Source of the DNA: Agrobacterium fabrum str. C58
GTDB lineage: Bacteria > Pseudomonadota > Alphaproteobacteria > Rhizobiales > Rhizobiaceae
Direction: 5' to 3'
DNA length: 64,000 nucleotides
NCBI RefSeq assembly: GCF_000092025.1
Contig: NC_003062.2
Location: 1,176,001-1,240,000 of the forward strand
Shown: piece by piece, positions 52,032 to 62,057 of the stretch
Layout of the letters: every line of letters begins with the position of its first letter
Numbering within the stretch: the first letter of the stretch is position 1
Notes under the pieces: generated by a model
The model's database searches: none
Told to the model about the DNA's origin: nothing
What the model saw: only the letters and a program-made list of their open reading frames with translations
Program-made: the position numbers and the translations under genes

Positions 52032-54293
52032 ATGAACGGCGATCGTATTGACGACAGGGATGTGGATATCGACCTTGCGCAACTTGTTGCGGCGATATGG
52101 CGACGCAGGGGGCGGATCGCGGCGATCACCCTTCTCTCCGGAGGCGCCGCCTTTGTGGCTGCCAGCATGATGTCGCCTGCCTATAAGGGCGAGGCGCGCG
52201 TGCTCATCGAATCCCGTGCGGCCTCTTTCGGCGCGTCGCAGCAGTCAAATGCGCCCGCCGAACCCGTGCTCGATGAATTGACCGTTTCCAGCCAGGTGCA
52301 GATCCTGCAATCGGTCGACCTCATCAAGCAGGTCGCGAAAGACATGAAGCTTTATGAGCTTGATGAGTTCGATCCCGAAGCCCATCCTTCCTTCGTCTCG
52401 CAGCTACTGGTCGGGGTCGGTCTCAAAAAGGATCCGCTGCAGGTGCTGCCCGAGGAGCGTGTCTTGACGGCTTTCCGGGAGAAGCTGCAGGTCTATCAGG
52501 TCGAAAGCTCGCGCGTCATCACGGTCGAATTCTCCTCGAAGGATCCGAAGCTCGCCGCCGCCATCCCCAATGAGATGATGAAGGCCTATATTGCGTTGCA
52601 GAGCGGCGCGAAGCTGGGCACCAGCACAGAAGCGGCACGCTGGCTGGAGCCGGAAATCGCCAGTCTGCGCGAGAAGGTGCGCGATGCGGACAGAAAAGTC
52701 GCGGATTATCGCGCCTCGTCCGACCTTCTCTCGGCTGGGCAGGGCGAAACGCTCGCCACCCGCCAGCTCAGCGATATCTCTACCGAACTCGGCCGTATCC
52801 GTGGCGAGCGCGCCAATGCGGAAGCCCGGGCCGAAGGCGTGCGTAATGCGCTGGCAAGCGGCCGCGCGCTCGATACCTTCCCCGATGTCGTTGCCTCCCC
52901 GACGATCCAGAGGCTGAAGGAAAACGAAACGTCGATCCGCAGCCAGATTTCCGATCTCACCTCCTCGTTGCTGGAAGGCCATCCGCGCATCAGGGCGCTG
53001 CGCAACCAGCTTGCCGGCATAGAGCGGCAGATTCAGGAAGAGACCCGCAAGGTACTCGCAAGCCTTGAAAACGAGGCAAACCTATCGCGCCTGCGCGAGC
53101 GGCAACTCGTTCAGCAACTGAACGTGCTGAAATCGGAAAGCGTGCGCGCCGGCGAACAGCAGGTGGGCCTCAACGATCTCGAGCGCGAGGCCTCGGCCCA
53201 GCGGCAGCTCCTCGAAACCTATCTCGCCCGTTATCGCGAAGCGACGTCGCGGGCAGGTTCGGTGGATTCCACGCCGGCCGATGCGCGTGTCATTTCGGCG
53301 GCGGTTGAGCCGCGCGAACCCTATTTCCCGAAAACCGGCGCCATCACCATCGTCGTGACGCTCGCAGCCTTTCTGCTCTCCTGTATTGTCGTCATGCTGG
53401 TGGAACTCTTCACCGGCCGGGCTCTGAAGCCAGTGGGCCGGAGCCAGGTTCCGCCGCTCTCCGATCCGCCACCGACACGCGCGCGGGTCGAGACGGATGG
53501 GGCCACGGATGTGCCGGAACAGCCCGTTACTGCGCGTCACGAGGCAATCCAGCCAGCTCCCCAGGCCATTCCGGTCGCGGCGCACCATAAGGTCGCCGAG
53601 GAGGAGCGGCAGATGCCCGTCGCGGCCATGGCTGCGATACCGGCCTTGCCAAAAGAAGAGGTGGTTACAGCTCAAGAGGTGGCGGCAGAAGAGGACGTCG
53701 ACACGTCAGACGATTTTTCGATCGATGCCGTTGCGGGTTTCCTGACCACGCGGCTTGCCAAACCGGTCGCCGCCGTCGTGTCCCCGGCCGGTGATAGCGG
53801 TTCAACCTCAACCGTGATGCTGGCGCGCGCCTTGTCCGAAATGGGCCGATCGGTCGTTCTCGTCGATATGACGGCGTCCGGTTGTCCGACGCGGCTGATG
53901 GCACCCGAAGCCGGGCTTCCCGGTGTCATGGACCTTCTGGCCGGTGCGGCCGCCTTTGGTGAAACCATTCACGGAGACCGCCTGTCCGACGCCCATATCG
54001 TACCGCGCGGCAATGCCCAGCCGCGTGAGGCCATGCGCGCCATAGACCGCCTGACGATGATCCTCAGCGCGTTGTCGGACGCCTACGATACGGTTCTCGT
54101 CGAATGCGGCGCGGTACAGATTGCGAGTCTTGAGAAAATGCTGCGCAATCTGCCGGCGGAAATCATCGTTTCCGTTCCCGGCCGGGATGGTGAGATGCTG
54201 GAAAAGACGCTCGATGACCTGGTAGCACAGGGCTATAAGCAGGCGTTACCGATGACGGGTATGCGCAAGCCGGATCATCTGAGCGCCGCCTGA
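52032..54293 (+). CDS. uppB: Wzz/Wzc-type polysaccharide co-polymerase (UppB)
   Basis: A 753-residue inner-membrane protein that should set chain length and couple to UppC. N-terminal Wzz domain with first membrane helix at about 30-50, a long periplasmic coiled coil, and second helix at about 436-458 (ITIVVTLAAFLLSCIVVMLV). The cytoplasmic part resembles a BY-kinase, but the Walker A place reads SPAGDSGSTS with no Lys, the Walker A' reads VVLVDMTAS, and there is no C-terminal Tyr cluster. It may be a pseudokinase. Confidence 0.88.
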   Translation: MNGDRIDDRDVDIDLAQLVAAIWRRRGRIAAITLLSGGAAFVAASMMSPAYKGEARVLIESRAASFGASQQSNAPAEPVLDELTVSSQVQILQSVDLIKQVAKDMKLYELDEFDPEAHPSFVSQLLVGVGLKKDPLQVLPEERVLTAFREKLQVYQVESSRVITVEFSSKDPKLAAAIPNEMMKAYIALQSGAKLGTSTEAARWLEPEIASLREKVRDADRKVADYRASSDLLSAGQGETLATRQLSDISTELGRIRGERANAEARAEGVRNALASGRALDTFPDVVASPTIQRLKENETSIRSQISDLTSSLLEGHPRIRALRNQLAGIERQIQEETRKVLASLENEANLSRLRERQLVQQLNVLKSESVRAGEQQVGLNDLEREASAQRQLLETYLARYREATSRAGSVDSTPADARVISAAVEPREPYFPKTGAITIVVTLAAFLLSCIVVMLVELFTGRALKPVGRSQVPPLSDPPPTRARVETDGATDVPEQPVTARHEAIQPAPQAIPVAAHHKVAEEERQMPVAAMAAIPALPKEEVVTAQEVAAEEDVDTSDDFSIDAVAGFLTTRLAKPVAAVVSPAGDSGSTSTVMLARALSEMGRSVVLVDMTASGCPTRLMAPEAGLPGVMDLLAGAAAFGETIHGDRLSDAHIVPRGNAQPREAMRAIDRLTMILSALSDAYDTVLVECGAVQIASLEKMLRNLPAEIIVSVPGRDGEMLEKTLDDLVAQGYKQALPMTGMRKPDHLSAA

Positions 54294-54311
54294 CTGGCCG
54301 CGAAACCCCGC

Positions 54312-55541
54312 TCAGTCGGCGGCCGAGGCTTCCGCTCTTGGCCGTCCGGCGCGAAAACGCTGGATCAATGCATAAAGCGCCGGATTGGATTTGATCAGGC
54401 TCTTCGTCCGGGCGATGGCGGCATAGGCGCAAGCCGCTGCCCGGCCCTTCAACGTCACCGGCAGGAATATATCGTGCTGCGCGGTGGAAAGCGGGCACCA
54501 GCTGCGTTTGTACAGCTGGTCACCCACACCGAAATCGAAAATCGTCGCCTTTTCGCGGCATGCCCTTTCGATCATCAGCCAGAACAGCAATTCGCCGGGG
54601 CTGAGTTCTGAAAAAGACTCATCGATCGAACCGAACTGGCAGATGATGTGATCCTGCTTGCGCGACAGACCGGCCACGGCAGCGATGATGCCTTCATGGA
54701 CGCCATGCAGGCGAATGGCATGCAGCTCCAGCAGTGTGTTCGTCCCGGTTTCCGGAAAATTGGCGAGATCGTAGAAGAAGTCTTTCACCGATTGGTCACG
54801 AAACACATCGGGAATGCCCTGCGAGGCAAAACGGTTGGCCTTTTGTCGGAAGAATGTCTGCAATAATTCGCATTTTTCCTTCGGGGATCGAGCGATCACA
54901 TGGCTGTAGCCACCCATTTCCCCGGCCCTACGGCTCTGGATGCGAAATTTCTTCCGGCGTCTCTTGGCATTGACCTGCCGAAGCGTGGCCTCGAAACTGT
55001 CGAGCAGCGGAAGCTGGAAGGCCGGGTTCTGGTTCTCGACGGAAGCCAGATAGGAGAGTGGACTGGTCCTGCCGCGCCAGATCAGGGGGATGTTCTGCAG
55101 CGCGAGAATATCGGCCCGGCCATCAAGCAGCTTGCGCGCCTCGCGGGCAATCGCGGCGGCGATTTCCTGGCCGGCGCGCGCGGCAAAGGCCGGTTCGAAA
55201 AGCCCGGTATTGATGTTGTTGAAACGGCCACCGGGAAAACGCGCCTTGCGGATGCCGCCCTCCTGCACGATTTCGAGCGGCAGCAGGAAGATGGTCCTGC
55301 CTTCCTGCCGGCCGCGCAGGGTCAGAAGGGCGCTCTCCTGCGTTTGCGCCCAGATGGAGCACCAGCCGAATCTCTGATGCAGCGAATTGAGCGGGTCGTT
55401 TTCCAGCTGTTCCCAGTCGGAGCGAATGGTCGTGGCGTCATCGACGAGGTCGATCACCAGACGATCGGCACCGCGCCGCTCGTTGTGCACGGCGGTCGGC
55501 GCTTTATCCTCGCTGATTGTGACCGGCCCCTCAGCCACCAT
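54312..55541 (-). CDS. uppA: GNAT/FemAB-like acyltransferase (UppA)
   Basis: A 409-residue BioF2-like (CelD-type) acetyltransferase. N-terminal LVDDATTIRSDWEQLE..QRFGWCSIW, linker basic run KRRRKKFRIQSRR, and C-terminal GNAT fold (SPGELLFWLMIERACREKAT, FDFGVGDQLYKRSW). Probably O- or N-acylates the polysaccharide. It converges with uppB, 18 bp apart. Confidence 0.82.
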   Translation of the reverse strand: MVAEGPVTISEDKAPTAVHNERRGADRLVIDLVDDATTIRSDWEQLENDPLNSLHQRFGWCSIWAQTQESALLTLRGRQEGRTIFLLPLEIVQEGGIRKARFPGGRFNNINTGLFEPAFAARAGQEIAAAIAREARKLLDGRADILALQNIPLIWRGRTSPLSYLASVENQNPAFQLPLLDSFEATLRQVNAKRRRKKFRIQSRRAGEMGGYSHVIARSPKEKCELLQTFFRQKANRFASQGIPDVFRDQSVKDFFYDLANFPETGTNTLLELHAIRLHGVHEGIIAAVAGLSRKQDHIICQFGSIDESFSELSPGELLFWLMIERACREKATIFDFGVGDQLYKRSWCPLSTAQHDIFLPVTLKGRAAACAYAAIARTKSLIKSNPALYALIQRFRAGRPRAEASAAD

Positions 55542-55638
55542 CCACTCTCTCCGGTTGTTTCGGTCGGACTATATCGTTGAGCGGCAAACAATCTGTTTAT
55601 AAAATTGCGACCTCAGGGTGTCCTGTAGCCGACTGCGC

Positions 55639-55851
55639 TTAGCCCTGTTTTTTTGAACCGGCCATCCATTTGATGATCAGCATCGCCGGCAGGATCCACA
55701 GGACCCCGCTCAGCACGAAATAGGCGAGATGCACCCACCACGGCGATTGCGCCAGCGTCGCCGATGCAATGGCCGTCGCCGCGACGGCATAAATGACGAC
55801 GAGGCAGATAATGACGACGGTGCCGATGAGTGATCTGAGGCGAGGGTGCAT
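55639..55851 (-). CDS. DUF2842 membrane protein
   Basis: A 70-residue protein with two membrane helices (LIGTVVIICLVVIYAVAATA and HLAYFVLSGVLWILPAMLII). DUF2842 members are found in alphaproteobacteria; function unknown. GGAAG precedes ATG 55851. Divergent from ctaA. Confidence 0.8.
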   Translation of the reverse strand: MHPRLRSLIGTVVIICLVVIYAVAATAIASATLAQSPWWVHLAYFVLSGVLWILPAMLIIKWMAGSKKQG

Positions 55852-55978
55852 GAAATCTTCCGTTATTGAACATGTGGCGCGACTATAGCGCCGCGACCCC
55901 ATGCCGCAAACCCTGAGGCCTTGTTTTGTAGTGCCGGTTGAGGCTAATCAACATGACTGTATGAGGGAGACCTGAAAG

Positions 55979-57097
55979 ATGCGTTCGAACGGCATGACGA
56001 TGGCAAATGGTTCTGTGGACATGGTGGTGGAGGCCGCCCTGCAGAAACAGGAAAAGGACCGCCGCCTGCTGCGCATCTGGCTGCGCGTCGTGCTTTTCAC
56101 GCTGTTCTGTCTGGTCCTCGTCGGCGGCGCCACGCGGCTCACCGAATCCGGCCTGTCGATCACGGAATGGAAGCCGATCCACGGCGCCATTCCGCCACTT
56201 TCCGTGGCTGAGTGGGAAGAGGAATTCCAGCTCTACAAGCGCATTCCCCAATATCAGGAAATCAACAAGGGCATGTCGCTTGATGAGTTCAAGACGATTT
56301 TCTGGTGGGAATGGGCCCATCGCCTGCTCGCCCGCACCATTGGCCTCGTCTTCGCCCTGCCGCTTGCCTTCTTCTGGCTCACCGGCCGGGTCGAAAAGCG
56401 CCTGCGCCTGCCGCTCGTCGGCCTTCTGGCGCTTGGCGGTTTTCAGGGCTTCGTCGGCTGGTGGATGGTGTCATCAGGCCTCGTCAACCGCACGGATGTT
56501 TCGCAATATCGCCTCGCCACCCATTTGACGATCGCCTGCCTCATCTTCGCGGGCTGCATGTGGATATTGCGAGGCCTGTCGCATCATTCGCCTGATGCGG
56601 CGGATGAGCGGACTGGCAGGGGCTTTGCCGCGCTGCTGACGGTGCTCTGTCTGTTCCAGATCTATCTCGGCGCACTGGTGGCGGGGCTGAATGCCGGCCT
56701 TTCCTATAATACCTGGCCGCTGATGGATGGTTCGCTGGTGCCGGGTGATCTCTTCCTGCAACAGCCCTGGTGGATAAACCTGTTCGAAAACCCGAAGACG
56801 GTGCAATTCGTCCATCGCCTGGGTGCCTACACGCTGTTTGCCGCCACGCTGTGGCATATGGTGTCGATGGCCCGCGCCTTGCCCGGCACGCCACATGCCC
56901 GCCGCGCGGTCCTGTTCTTTGTGCTCATCTCCGTTCAGGCGGGGCTAGGCATCACCACGCTGCTGATGCATGTCGATATCCATGTGGCGCTCGCCCATCA
57001 GGGCATGGCACTGATCCTGCTCGGCTTTTCGGTCGCCCATTGGCGCGGTTTCATCGGTGAATATCCGGCGCCCGTTGCTGTCGAAGTCAGGGACTGA
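55979..57097 (+). CDS. ctaA: Heme A synthase
   Basis: A 372-residue inner-membrane enzyme that oxidises heme O to heme A for cytochrome aa3 oxidase. Eight helices; heme ligands in FWWEWAHRLLARTIG, HLTIACLIFAG, QFVHRLGAYTLFAAT and HVDIHVALAHQGMALIL. The N-terminal motif GGATRLTESGLSITEWKPI is typical. Class without the extracytoplasmic Cys pair. Confidence 0.95.
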   Translation: MRSNGMTMANGSVDMVVEAALQKQEKDRRLLRIWLRVVLFTLFCLVLVGGATRLTESGLSITEWKPIHGAIPPLSVAEWEEEFQLYKRIPQYQEINKGMSLDEFKTIFWWEWAHRLLARTIGLVFALPLAFFWLTGRVEKRLRLPLVGLLALGGFQGFVGWWMVSSGLVNRTDVSQYRLATHLTIACLIFAGCMWILRGLSHHSPDAADERTGRGFAALLTVLCLFQIYLGALVAGLNAGLSYNTWPLMDGSLVPGDLFLQQPWWINLFENPKTVQFVHRLGAYTLFAATLWHMVSMARALPGTPHARRAVLFFVLISVQAGLGITTLLMHVDIHVALAHQGMALILLGFSVAHWRGFIGEYPAPVAVEVRD

Positions 57098-57103
57098 CCC
57101 CGC

Positions 57104-57949
57104 TCAAAAATGTTTCAGGACTGCCTTGATGGTTGCCGCGACGGCGAGTTCGTTGTCGCGTTCTTCCGCATTGCCGTCCTCTTCGTGCCACGTGGCCGAA
57201 AGGCAGCCATAGGCGAAGGCATATTGCAGCAATAGCCGTTCGTCCCGTTGCAGCGCCCTTGAAAAGATCGCTGCCATGGAGGCGATGCGGGCTTCGCTGC
57301 GGGTGAGGTCGAAACGGTCGAGCGGATTGGAGAACATGTTGGCGACATCAAGCGCCGCATCGCCGATCAGGCCGGCCGGATCGATGATGATCCAGCCGCG
57401 ATCGCTGTGCATGATATTCTCATGGTGCAGGTCGCCATGCAGCGGCTTGATATCCCGCTGTTGGTCAATCAGCGTCTGCGCAAGCCTTGCTGCCTCGACA
57501 AAGGGGCTGTCGACGCCGTCGGAACGATCCTGTTCGGCCTTGCGGAACAGGCTTTCGAAATAGAGCGGCAGCGTCAGCAGGCTGGACGGCGGCGACTGCT
57601 CTGATGGCTGGTGATATCGAAGCAGAACCTCGGCGGCGATTTCCGTGGTGGCATCGTCGTTGCCATCGCGGAACAGCACGTCGCGAAGGGTCTCAGTGCC
57701 GGCATGTTCCATCAACAGAATATTGTCGGACTGGTCGAGCAGTTCGACGCAACCGATACCCGCGCGCCATGCGATGAAATCCGCGCCGCGAAGGCTGTCT
57801 TTCAGCACCTTCTTTTTCAGAACCTTGGCAATGGCAAGGGAGCCGTCCTTGCGCGTCAGTTCGTAAACGATGCCGGCCGGTGTATCGGCGATGCGTTTTG
57901 CGGCCTCGATATTCCACGAGGCCGGAAAAGACGGCGTATTGCTGATCAT
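57104..57949 (-). CDS. Aminoglycoside/hydroxyurea-type phosphotransferase
   Basis: A 281-residue kinase-fold protein related to streptomycin 6-phosphotransferase and the hydroxyurea-resistance group. Catalytic loop [20 protein letters not shown], then [20 protein letters not shown]. It overlaps the end of argC by ATGA, so it is co-transcribed with arginine synthesis. A metabolite substrate is as likely as an antibiotic. Confidence 0.85.
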
Positions 57950-58878
57950 GCCGAGAGCATCAACTCCATGTTCTGTACCGCAGCGCCGGAGGCACCCTTG
58001 CCGAGATTGTCGAGCAGCGCCACGAGATTGATATGCTCACCGCCCGGCGTACCGAAAACGAAGAGCTTCATCGTGTCCTTGCCCGCCAGCTCCTCAGCGT
58101 CGATGCGGGAAATCCCCTTGCTTTCGGCAAGCGGCACGACGCTGACGATGTCCTGGCCCGCATAATGGGCGGTCAGCGCCGCATGGATGGTTTCGATCGT
58201 GGTGCCTTCCGCAAGGTCCGCTGCAAACAGCGGAACCTGCACGATCATGCCCTGCGGGAAACGCCCGACGGAGGGCGCAAACAGCGGTGCGCGGTCGAGC
58301 TGACCGTGAATGGTCATTTCCGGCACGTGCTTGTGCTTCAGCGTCAGGCCATACAGGAAATTATTGGCGCTGATCGCATCGTCGCGGCTTTGGTCCTCCA
58401 TCTGCGCGATCATCTGCTTGCCACCGCCGGTGTAACCGGAGACCGCATTGACACTGACCGGATAACCGTCGGGCAGGATGCCGCTAGCGCGCAGCGGACG
58501 GATGAGGCCGATTGCGCCGGTCGGGTAGCAGCCGGGATTGGCGACGAAACGGGCCGAGCGAACCTTCTCGCCCTGGTCCCGGTCCATTTCGGCAAAACCG
58601 TAAGCCCAGTCCTGATGGACGCGATAGGCGGTGGAGGTGTCGATAATGCGGACATTATTGTTGCCGGCCACCATGGAGACAGCCTCCTTCGAGGCATCAT
58701 CCGGCAGGCAGAGGATCGAAATGTCGGCGTTGTTGAGCAAATCCTCGCGCATCGCCGCGTTGCGGCGCTCGGTCTCTGGAATGGACAGCAGCTCGATATC
58801 GCGGCGACCGGCAAGGCGCGTGCGGATCTGCAGACCCGTGGTGCCGTGTTCGCCATCGATGAAGATCTTCGCTGTCAT
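57946..58878 (-). CDS. argC: N-acetyl-gamma-glutamyl-phosphate reductase
   Basis: A 310-residue NADPH enzyme of arginine synthesis, short type-2 form. [20 protein letters not shown] (nucleotide loop), catalytic Cys in [17 protein letters not shown] (about 117), and [14 protein letters not shown] 58878 was chosen over an upstream GTG-like start. Confidence 0.95.
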
Positions 58879-58948
58879 GTCCTTGTCCTGCCTTTTCAAA
58901 GGGTTGCGAGGGTATTCGGAATCAGTTCGGCAAGTGCCGTTTTATTCG

Positions 58949-59902
58949 TCAGCCAGCCTTCGCCAGCCGTTCGGCACGCAGGCCAAGCATATACATTGCA
59001 ACGGTGGCCCCGGCAATGGCGGTAATATCCGCATGATCGTAAGCGGGTGCCACCTCCACCACGTCAGAGCCGCGAATATCAAGCTGGCCGAGCCCGCGCA
59101 GAACCGAGAGAATCTTGGCGCTGGTCGGTCCGCCGGCGACGGGTGTGCCGGTTCCCGGTGCGAAAGCGGGATCGAGGCAATCGATATCGAAGGTCAGGTA
59201 AGCAGGCATGCCGCCCGTGTGCTTGACGATCAGCGAGGCAATATCGCTCGCCCGCATATCCTCCACCTCGTAACCGTGGAGAATACGGATGCCGAAATCG
59301 TCGGGCGCATGGGTGCGAATACCGATCTGGATCGAACGGTCAGGATCTATCAGTCCGTCGCGCACGGCGCGCGCCACGAAGGAGCCGTGGTCGATGCGCT
59401 TGCCATCATCGAACCATGTATCCTGATGCGCGTCGAACTGCACTAGCGCCAGACGCCCGTGCTTGGCCACATGCGCTTTCAGCAATGGCCAGGTGATGAA
59501 GTGATCACCGCCGAGCGTCAGCAGATAATCCGTCTTGGAGATGATCCTGCGCGCTTCCTTTTCGATCGTGTCAGGCGTTTTCCAATGGTTGCCGTAGTCG
59601 AGCAGGCAGTCGCCATAATCGATGGTCGGCATATGGGCGAAAAGATCGCGCGCGAAGGGATATTGCGGATCATTGTCGAAGATCGCGGACGCGCGGCGGA
59701 TCGCCTGCGGCCCGAAGCGCGCACCCGGCCGGTTGGAGGTTGCCGCGTCAAACGGAATACCCCAGATCGCCGTCGAAACGCCCTTGAGGTTCTTTGTATA
59801 CTTGCGTCGCATGAAGGAGAGGACGCCCGCATGGGTTGGGTCGGTTGCGGCCGAAGTCAGCGTTGTCGCGGTAAAGGCATGGTCGATTGTTTTGGCCGGC
59901 AT
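58949..59902 (-). CDS. speB: Agmatinase/ureohydrolase
   Basis: A 317-residue manganese ureohydrolase, probably hydrolysing agmatine to putrescine and urea. Metal ligands are visible: LTLGGDHFITW, QFDAHQDTWFDD and TFDIDCLDPAFAPGTG. It lies in an arginine-linked neighbourhood with argC. Guanidinobutyrase activity cannot be excluded. Confidence 0.9.
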   Translation of the reverse strand: MPAKTIDHAFTATTLTSAATDPTHAGVLSFMRRKYTKNLKGVSTAIWGIPFDAATSNRPGARFGPQAIRRASAIFDNDPQYPFARDLFAHMPTIDYGDCLLDYGNHWKTPDTIEKEARRIISKTDYLLTLGGDHFITWPLLKAHVAKHGRLALVQFDAHQDTWFDDGKRIDHGSFVARAVRDGLIDPDRSIQIGIRTHAPDDFGIRILHGYEVEDMRASDIASLIVKHTGGMPAYLTFDIDCLDPAFAPGTGTPVAGGPTSAKILSVLRGLGQLDIRGSDVVEVAPAYDHADITAIAGATVAMYMLGLRAERLAKAG

Positions 59903-59972
59903 ATGTCACCCCATCGCGTTTTGCGCTGAAGGTGCTGCCTTCTCGCCGAAAAAACAAGGGAGAAGGGTCATG

Positions 59973-60004
59973 AAAAAAGGCGGAGCCGAAGCCCCGCCTT
60001 TTGA
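59973..60004 (-). terminator. Rho-independent terminator of rplM-rpsI
   Basis: On the minus strand GGCGGGGC pairs with GCTCCGCC around a TTCG loop and is followed by TTTTTT (59973-59978), with a flanking A run. It lies 30 bases after the rpsI stop. Confidence 0.92.
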
Positions 60005-60033
60005 AGTTCTGATCGAACTGTTCCGATAAGCGA

Positions 60034-60501
60034 TTAACGCTTGGAGAACTGGAACGAACGGCGGGCCTTGGCCTTACCGTACTTCTTACGCTCGACAACG
60101 CGGCTGTCGCGGGTCAGGAAGCCACCCTTCTTCAGAACGGGGCGCAGGCCCGGTTCGAAGTAGGTGAGAGCCTTGGAAACACCGTGACGAACGGCACCGG
60201 CCTGGCCGGAAAGACCGCCGCCTGCAACCGTTGCAATAATGTCGAACTGACCGGCGCGGGCAGCTGCGACCAGCGGCTGCTGGAGGATCATCTGCAGAAC
60301 CGGACGTGCGAAATACGTGGTGAAATCGCGGCCGTTGATGATGATCTTGCCAGAACCGGCCTTCACCCATACGCGGGCTACGGCGTTCTTGCGCTTGCCG
60401 GTCGCGTAGGAGCGGCCGAGGGTATCAACCTTGCGGACGTGCACGGGAGCCGAAGCTTCCGATGCCGGGGCGAGGTCTTTCAGAGAGGAAAGATCGGCCA
60501 T
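60034..60501 (-). CDS. rpsI: 30S ribosomal protein S9
   Basis: A 155-residue ribosomal protein. The core [34 protein letters not shown], and the C-terminal [16 protein letters not shown] whose last Arg contacts tRNA in the P site. Two bases after rplM, in one operon. Confidence 0.98.
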
Positions 60502-60503
60502 TA

Positions 60504-60968
60504 TCAGGCGCTCCTTACGTTCTTCTTGTTAAGCGCGGCCACGTCGAGAACGGTGGGCTGCTGTGCTTCGTGCGGGTGGTTAGAGCCGGCGTAAACGCGC
60601 AGGTTCTTCATCTGGCGACGGCCGAGCGGGCCGCGCGGGATCATGCGCTCGATAGCCTTTTCAACGACGCGCTCCGGGAAGCGGCCTTCGATGATCTGGC
60701 GAGCGGTGCGCTCCTTGATGCCACCCGGGTGACCGGTGTGCCAGTAGTACTTCTTGTCGGAATACTTCTTGCCGGTGAAGGCAACCTTTTCCGCATTGAT
60801 AACGATGACGTTGTCGCCATCATCAACGTGGGGGGTAAAGGTAGCCTTGTGCTTGCCGCGCAGGCGGGTTGCAACGATGGTGGCGAGGCGACCAACAACG
60901 AGGCCTTCGGCGTCGATGATGATCCACTTCTTCTCCACCTCAGCGGGCTTCTGAACGAAAGTAGACAT
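60504..60968 (-). CDS. rplM: 50S ribosomal protein L13
   Basis: A 154-residue ribosomal protein ([60 protein letters not shown]). ATG 60968 was chosen over a GTG three codons upstream. Transcribed from the promoter at 61102-61130 with a leader of about 125 nt that holds a GTTGCC/GGCAAC hairpin (61047-61064 region). Confidence 0.98.
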
Positions 60969-61101
60969 GGATTTCACTTTCTAACGTGGACCCGTCACAC
61001 TCTTGATTAAAGAGTATACGGGCGTTTCTTGTTGCTTGATTTGGTTGCCGTTAGAGGCAACCGTAAATGACCCTATTCCGGCTGGAATCCGATCTGGCGC
61101 G

Positions 61102-61130
61102 CTTATACGGTGTGTGCGTGAAAGCGTCAA
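61102..61130 (-). promoter_or_regulatory. Sigma-70 promoter of rplM-rpsI
   Basis: Minus strand TTGACG (61125-61130), 17-bp spacer, TATAAG (61102-61107). It is the best-matching housekeeping promoter seen in the window. Confidence 0.8.
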
Positions 61131-61184
61131 TATGACTGATTTTACTGACCGTAAAAATAAATAAATAAAAACAGTATGTTAGAT

Positions 61185-61206
61185 ATGGGGTATTATTTTA
61201 CCCCAT
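61185..61206 (-). terminator. Terminator hairpin of EamA gene
   Basis: TGGGGTA (61186-61192) pairs with TACCCCA (61199-61205), loop of 6, 15 bases after the stop of the minus-strand transporter gene and just before the rplM promoter region. Confidence 0.6.
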
Positions 61207-61220
61207 TAAGTTGACCCTTT

Positions 61221-62057
61221 TTAGCCGAGCCGCATCACCAGAACACCCGCTGCAATGATACCGCCGGCGAGATAACGCCAAATGCTGGCGCGTTCCTTCA
61301 GGATGACGACGGAGATCACCAGCGCAAAGAGAATGGAGGTTTCCCTAAGTGCAGCGACGACGGCGACGGGAGCCTTGGTCATGGCATAGAGCGCCAGACC
61401 GTAGGACAGAATGGAGCCGCCGCCGCCAATCAGGCCGCGCCACCAGTTGCGTTGCACATGCCGCGCGACCGGGCCGACGCCACGCTGGTAAAAGGCAAAA
61501 CCGAACAGCAGCACCGGCGGCAGAAGCGACATCCACAGCGTATAGGAGATCGCATTGCCGGAAAGCCGGGCGCCGACACCATCGACGAAGGTGTAGGAGG
61601 CGATCACGAAGGCATTGAGAAGAGCGACCAGGATCGCCTTTCCGCCGCCGCGCCGCGCTTCGAAAGCCAGCGTCAGGATGCCGCCGGAAATGACGGCGAT
61701 GCCGGCGAGTGCGAGCGGGCTTAACACCTCGCTGAGGAACAGGCTGCTCGTTGCGGCAACGATCAAAGGCGCCACACCGCGCATGACGGGATAAACGAGG
61801 CCGATATCGCCGATCGTATAGGCGGCGGCGACAAGGCGGAAATAGGCGAATTGCAGAACCGCCGAGGCAATCAGAAAAGGAATGGCCACCGGCGCGGGAA
61901 AGGGCAGGAAAGGCAGAAAGGGCAAGGAGCAGGCCGCAGCCCCTGCCGCAATCAGCGAGGCGTCCAGCGATTTGTCGGATCCGGATTTGACCAGCGCATT
62001 CCATCCGGCATGCAGCACCGCGCCCAGGAGCACCAGAAGAAGAATGTCAAATGTCAC
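61221..62057 (-). CDS. EamA-family (DMT) transporter
   Basis: A 278-residue inner-membrane protein with ten helices in two EamA repeats (LLGAVLHAGWNALVKSG at the start; GLALYAMTKAPVAVVAALRE then TSILFALVISVVILKERASI in the second). Likely exports a small metabolite. The start is put at GTG 62057; longer frames reach into the divergent spacer and look non-coding. Confidence 0.85.
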   Translation of the reverse strand: MTFDILLLVLLGAVLHAGWNALVKSGSDKSLDASLIAAGAAACSLPFLPFLPFPAPVAIPFLIASAVLQFAYFRLVAAAYTIGDIGLVYPVMRGVAPLIVAATSSLFLSEVLSPLALAGIAVISGGILTLAFEARRGGGKAILVALLNAFVIASYTFVDGVGARLSGNAISYTLWMSLLPPVLLFGFAFYQRGVGPVARHVQRNWWRGLIGGGGSILSYGLALYAMTKAPVAVVAALRETSILFALVISVVILKERASIWRYLAGGIIAAGVLVMRLG

